Part shown: positions 63,101-64,000 of the stretch, in pieces
Layout: each line of letters starts with the position of its first letter
How positions within the stretch are numbered: the first letter of the stretch is position 1
Origin: Amycolatopsis sp. A133
GTDB taxonomy: Bacteria; Actinomycetota; Actinomycetes; Mycobacteriales; Pseudonocardiaceae
Reading direction: 5' to 3'
Assembly: GCF_031082405.1 (NCBI RefSeq)
Contig: NZ_JAVHJU010000043.1
Location: 62,001-126,000, forward strand
DNA: 64,000 nt
Position numbers and translations under genes: made by a program
The notes under the pieces: model-generated
The model's input: the letters and a program-made list of their open reading frames with translations, nothing else
Database searches by the model: none
What the model was told of the DNA's origin: nothing

Positions 63101-64000
63101 GGCACCGCGACTTCGCCGACCCGCAGGCCCGGCAGGCCGGCCGCGGGCTCGTCCGCGGTGTCGAAGGCGAGCATGACCTGGAACAGGGGATGCCGGCCCA
63201 GCGACCGCGGCGGGTCGAGAAGCTCCGTCAGCCGCTCGAAGGGCAGGTCCTGGTGCTCGAACGCCGCGAGGTCGATCTCGCGGACCCGGGCCAGCAGCTC
63301 GCGGAACGTCGGATTTCCCGAAACGTCCGTCCGCAGCACCAGCGTGTTGATGAAGAACCCCACCAGGTCGTGCAGGGCCTCGTCGGCGCGCCCCGCGACC
63401 GGCGTGCCCAGCGGGACGTCGGTCCCGGCCCCCAGCCGCGACAGCAGCACCGCCAGCGCCGCCTGCACCACCATGAACGGCGTCACGCCCGCCTCGCGCG
63501 CCAGCTCCTCGATCCGCGCGTGCACCGGGGCGGCCAGGACGAGCGGGACCTCCGCACCGCGGTGGCTCGCCACCGTCGGACGCGGCCGGTCGAACGGCAG
63601 TGTCAGTTCCTCCGGCAGTCCCGAGAGCGCGTCGCGCCAGAACGCGGACTGGCGGGTCACCACACTGGCCGGATCGTCCTCCGAGCCCAGCAGGTCCCGC
63701 TGCCACAACGTGTAGTCGGCGTACTGGACCGGCAGTTCGGGCCAGGCCGGCGCCGCCTCGGCCAGGCGCGCGGAGTAGGCCGTCGCGAGATCGCGGGCCA
63801 GCAGTCCCATCGACCAGCCGTCGCACGCGATGTGGTGCACCAGCAGCACCAGCACGTGCTCGGCCGCCCCGGTCGAGAAGCCCTGCGCGCGCACCGGGAG
63901 CTCGGTGGCCAGGTCGAACACGTGGCCCGTGGCCCCGGCCACGAGTCCGGCCAGGCGATCCGCGTCGGCGTCGGCCCACGCCACCGGCAGCACGGCTTCG
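54124..64000 (-). CDS. Non-ribosomal peptide synthetase, final three modules with thioesterase (5' end beyond window)
   Basis: The frame is open from the window end to the stop at 54124, about 3290 residues. Order: partial C, A, T, C, A, T, C, A, T, TE. The condensation motifs are HHIACDG, HHIACDG and HHIAADG. Each carrier has LGGHSLL. The thioesterase (about 54880-54130) has the GWSFGGT serine and CLHEEM histidine, and would release or cyclise the peptide. By-eye pocket codes are D-V-W-S-V-A-M-V-H for the first A domain, D-F-W-S-V-G-M-V-H for the second and D-F-W-S-I-G-M-V-H for the third. The last two match Thr-activating domains and the first is a relative. No epimerisation domain is present, so L residues are expected. 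A 95-bp stretch is identical between the second and third modules. Confidence 0.95.
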   Translation of the reverse strand, partial: EAVLPVAWADADADRLAGLVAGATGHVFDLATELPVRAQGFSTGAAEHVLVLLVHHIACDGWSMGLLARDLATAYSARLAEAAPAWPELPVQYADYTLWQRDLLGSEDDPASVVTRQSAFWRDALSGLPEELTLPFDRPRPTVASHRGAEVPLVLAAPVHARIEELAREAGVTPFMVVQAALAVLLSRLGAGTDVPLGTPVAGRADEALHDLVGFFINTLVLRTDVSGNPTFRELLARVREIDLAAFEHQDLPFERLTELLDPPRSLGRHPLFQVMLAFDTADEPAAGLPGLRVGEVAVPGRDSAKFDLNFEFRERFGPDGRPAGIDGAVEYATDLFDHDTAEALAGRLARLVEQLIGAPGEPIGRAEVLTARERRLLLEEWNPGAREVPGDTLPALFEAQARRTPAAVAVADGVVSLTYAELNAQANRLARLLVEHGAGPERYVAVLLPRSAGMIVAVLAVLKAGAAYLPVNPALPRQRVELMLADVAPVLTVTEDTFAAAAGKAAGDLDDGERVSPLLPGHPAYVIYTSGTTGHPKGVVVPHRNVVSLMSGTESTYGFGPDDVWAMVHSLAFDVSVWEIWGALLYGGRLVVVSQDVTRSPADLLELLVTEKVTVLNQTPSAFYELARTEARGLSLRLIVFAGEALSFERIRDWYAGHPESPAQLVNMYGITETTVHVTILALDPGLVNRSRTRSLIGTAIPGLALYVLDEGLRPAPPGVAGELYVSGPQVARGYLNRPELTAQRFVACPFGAPGEVMYRSGDLARWRADGSLEYLGRADDQVKIRGFRIELGEVEAVLSARPEVARAAVVVREDRPGDKRLVGYVVPAPGAAVDPARLREFAGESLPDYMIPAALVVVDGLPLTGNGKLDRRALPAPDYSGAAAGRAPRSPLEASLCDLLAEVLDVARVGIDDSFFDLGGHSLLATRLTSRVRSVLGRELSVRQVFEFPTAAGLARCLDGAAGQARPALMAVDRPERVPLSFAQWRLWFIGQLEGPSPVYNVPLPLRLSGTLDVAALRAAVADVVGRHASLRTIFPVVDGEPVPRVVPADEVALPLEWGDAPADLAAEAAGYVFDLATEIPVRARGFSTGPDEHVLLLLVHHIACDGWSMEVLGRDLATAYAARLAGTAPAWEELPVQYADYALWQRELLGSEDDPASVVARQSAFWRETLAGLPEELALPFDRPRPTVAGHRGAHVPVRIGADVHARIDDLARQVGATPFMVVQAALAVLLSRLGAGTDIPLGTPVAGRGDDALHNLVGFFVNTLVLRTDVSGDPTFRELLARVRETDLAAFEHQDLPFERLTELLDPPRSLARHPLFQVLVSFDTTAGVSFTMPGLRATELELPGWASAKFDLNFEFGEVRDDGGRPGGITGGIEYATDLFDDNTVRTLAGRLVRLVEHLVADPGRPIGQADVLTGREREVLLTEWNSGAVTVPEATIPALFEACVRETPDAVAVVSGAVSLSYADLNARANRLARVLVAQGAGPERFVGVRLARSAELIVAVLAVLKAGAAYLPIDPALPPHRIGFLLADAAPVLVVTEETFAAAEEQAADDLTDRGRVSPLLPSHPAYVIYTSGTTGNPKGVVVPHRNVAVLLSATRDAFGFGPADVWAMVHSLAFDFSVWEMWGALLHSGRLVVVPQDVTRSPADLLDLLAAEQVTVLNQTPSAFAELVRAEPRDLCLRYVVFGGEALPAEHVQEWFARYPGSSARLVNMYGITETTVHVTHLALESEVDGRGGDIGRALPGLAVFVLDSALRPVPPGVAGELYVSGPQVARGYLNRPGLTAERFVACPFGAPGEVMYRSGDLARWRVDGGLEYLGRADDQVKIRGFRIELGEVQAALAAVPGVAQAAAVVREDRPGDKRLVGYVVPADGASLVPAQVRGIVGESLPEYMVPAVVELERLPLTSNGKLDRRALPAPERPGPAGRPPRTPLEASLCAVLAEVLGVGQIGVDDSFFELGGHSLLATRLVSRVRAEAGLELSVRQVFETPTVAGLLERLGSARVRPPLVPVVRPERVPLSFAQWRLWFIGQLEGPSAVYNVPLVLGLTGTLDVGALEAALGDVVGRHESLRTVFPVVDGEPVQRVVPAAAVKLPLTWSDAPADRVPDLVAEAAGYVFDLAAELPVRIRGCSTGPAEHVLVVLVHHIAADGWSLAVLGRDIAEAYAARLAGAAPAWAALPVQYADYALWQRQLLGSEDDPGSLLTRQSAFWRETLADLPEELALPFDRPRPAVASHRGAEVPVAVAAPIGELARLTGVTPFMVVQAALAVLLSRLGAGTDIPLGTPVAGRGDEALHDLVGFFVNTLVLRTDVSGDPTFRELLARVRGADLAAFEHQDLPFERLMELLDPPRSLARHPLFQVMLAFDTNNTVSFTLPGLRVGELDVPGRDSAKFDLNFALRESAGSAGVTGVIEYATDLFDHDTVLALAERFTALLGQLTTDPDRPVSRADVLTGGERELLLGAGNPVVVPEVTLPALFEARVRETPDAVAVVSGAASLSYAEVNARANRLARLLVEHGAGPERFVAIRLPRSVDMIVAVLAVLKAGAAYLPVDPGWPAQRVELMLADVAPVLTVTEDTFAAASEKSADDLVDGDRLSPLLPSHPAYVIYTSGTTGNPKGVVVPHRNVVSLMRSTEDTYGFGPADVWAMVHSLAFDFSVWEIWGPLLYGGRLVVVPQDVTRSTADLLDLLVAEQVTVLNQTPSAFAELIHTEPRELPLRLIIFGGEALSFERVQEWYARHPESAARLVNMYGITETTVHVTMLPLDPALVGDGSRSLVGPAIPGLTVYVLDANLQLVPPGVAGELYVSGPQVARGYLNRPGLTAERFVACPFGAPGEVMYRSGDLVRRRVDGGLEYLGRADDQVKIRGFRIELGEVESVLLRHPGVARAAAVVREDRPGDRRLVAYVVPAEPVEPARLRRFAAESLPEYMVPAIVELDRLPLTSSGKLDRRALPAPFAARSAPADEPRSPLEKTLCGLFAEVLGIERAGIDDDFFELGGHSLLVSRLVSRVRAELGVDLGIRTLFENPTVAGLAGRLDRAQSDSFATLLPLRAEGGLDPVFLVHPIGGLSWCYSRLLPHIPKGHPVYGLQSSAYVDAERRPGSVRELADAYLALVRQVQTTGPYTLMGWSFGGTIAQEMAVVLEELGEPVPLLALFDAVPSPGPGGEAVDEPADVLDLVEQSIRGAGDLAELSATRVAGLAEIARHCLRLFDAHRTRVFGGRIVSIEAAGSRKLRDEEGLGWAGFAKGGAEVHEVDCLHEEMLDPQPVRHFGPLLRDLVTRTAAVPEEG

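Overview
The window is high-GC DNA with dense, often 4-bp-overlapping genes, typical of a secondary-metabolite-rich actinomycete. The halogenase/MbtH/antiporter neighbourhood, the MppJ-like methyltransferase and the very regular long intergenic hairpins suggest a Pseudonocardiaceae such as Amycolatopsis. That placement is inference from content, not from a marker gene. No rRNA, tRNA or CRISPR array was seen.

Left cluster (1-17.2 kb). An eight-gene minus-strand operon (11363 down to 1) runs: methyltransferase, meta-cleavage-type hydratase, acylating aldehyde dehydrogenase, aldolase, ACP, HisC-type aminotransferase, LnmK-like acyltransferase/decarboxylase, NRPS (cut by the window edge). All junctions but one are 4-bp overlaps. 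Divergent from it, a plus-strand unit encodes a flavin-dependent halogenase, a flavin reductase in frame with an MppJ-like alpha-keto acid C-methyltransferase, and a second HisC-type aminotransferase. It ends in a perfect 25-bp hairpin. An ArsR-type regulator and an MbtH protein follow on the minus strand. Together these look like suppliers of unusual amino acids for the NRPS.

RiPP locus (17.3-25.0 kb, minus strand). In transcription order: TfuA, YcaO, a ThiS/MoaD-like carrier ending in Gly-Gly, an 88-aa Thr/Asp/Glu-rich precursor, a graspetide-type ATP-grasp ligase, an ABC exporter, then an antiporter and MbtH. Combining graspetide side-chain crosslinking with YcaO-TfuA thioamidation chemistry and a sulfur-carrier-like protein is the most unusual feature here.

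Middle (25.4-35.3 kb). A formate/nitrite-family channel, a PLP Orn/Lys/Arg-type decarboxylase and a single-module type I PKS with a loading acyl-AMP ligase (AL-ACP-KS-AT-DH-KR-ACP, no thioesterase).

Backbone-like region (35.4-48.8 kb). A pyridine-nucleotide-disulfide oxidoreductase divergent from a MarR regulator with a 17-bp operator repeat; a membrane protein with a RHIM-like amyloid motif; a kinase/beta-helix/FHA group; an RDD protein; a NarL-type two-component pair; a DUF574-type methyltransferase; a hydrolase/TetR pair.

Mobile insertion (48.8-51.65 kb). An IS1634-type unit carrying a truncated epoxide hydrolase and a glyoxalase-fold gene, bounded by perfect 15-bp inverted repeats and a 60-bp target duplication that copies the end of tetR.

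Right cluster (51.8-64.0 kb). A methyltransferase, an MFS exporter and the last three modules plus thioesterase of a second NRPS, whose adenylation pockets read by eye as threonine-like.
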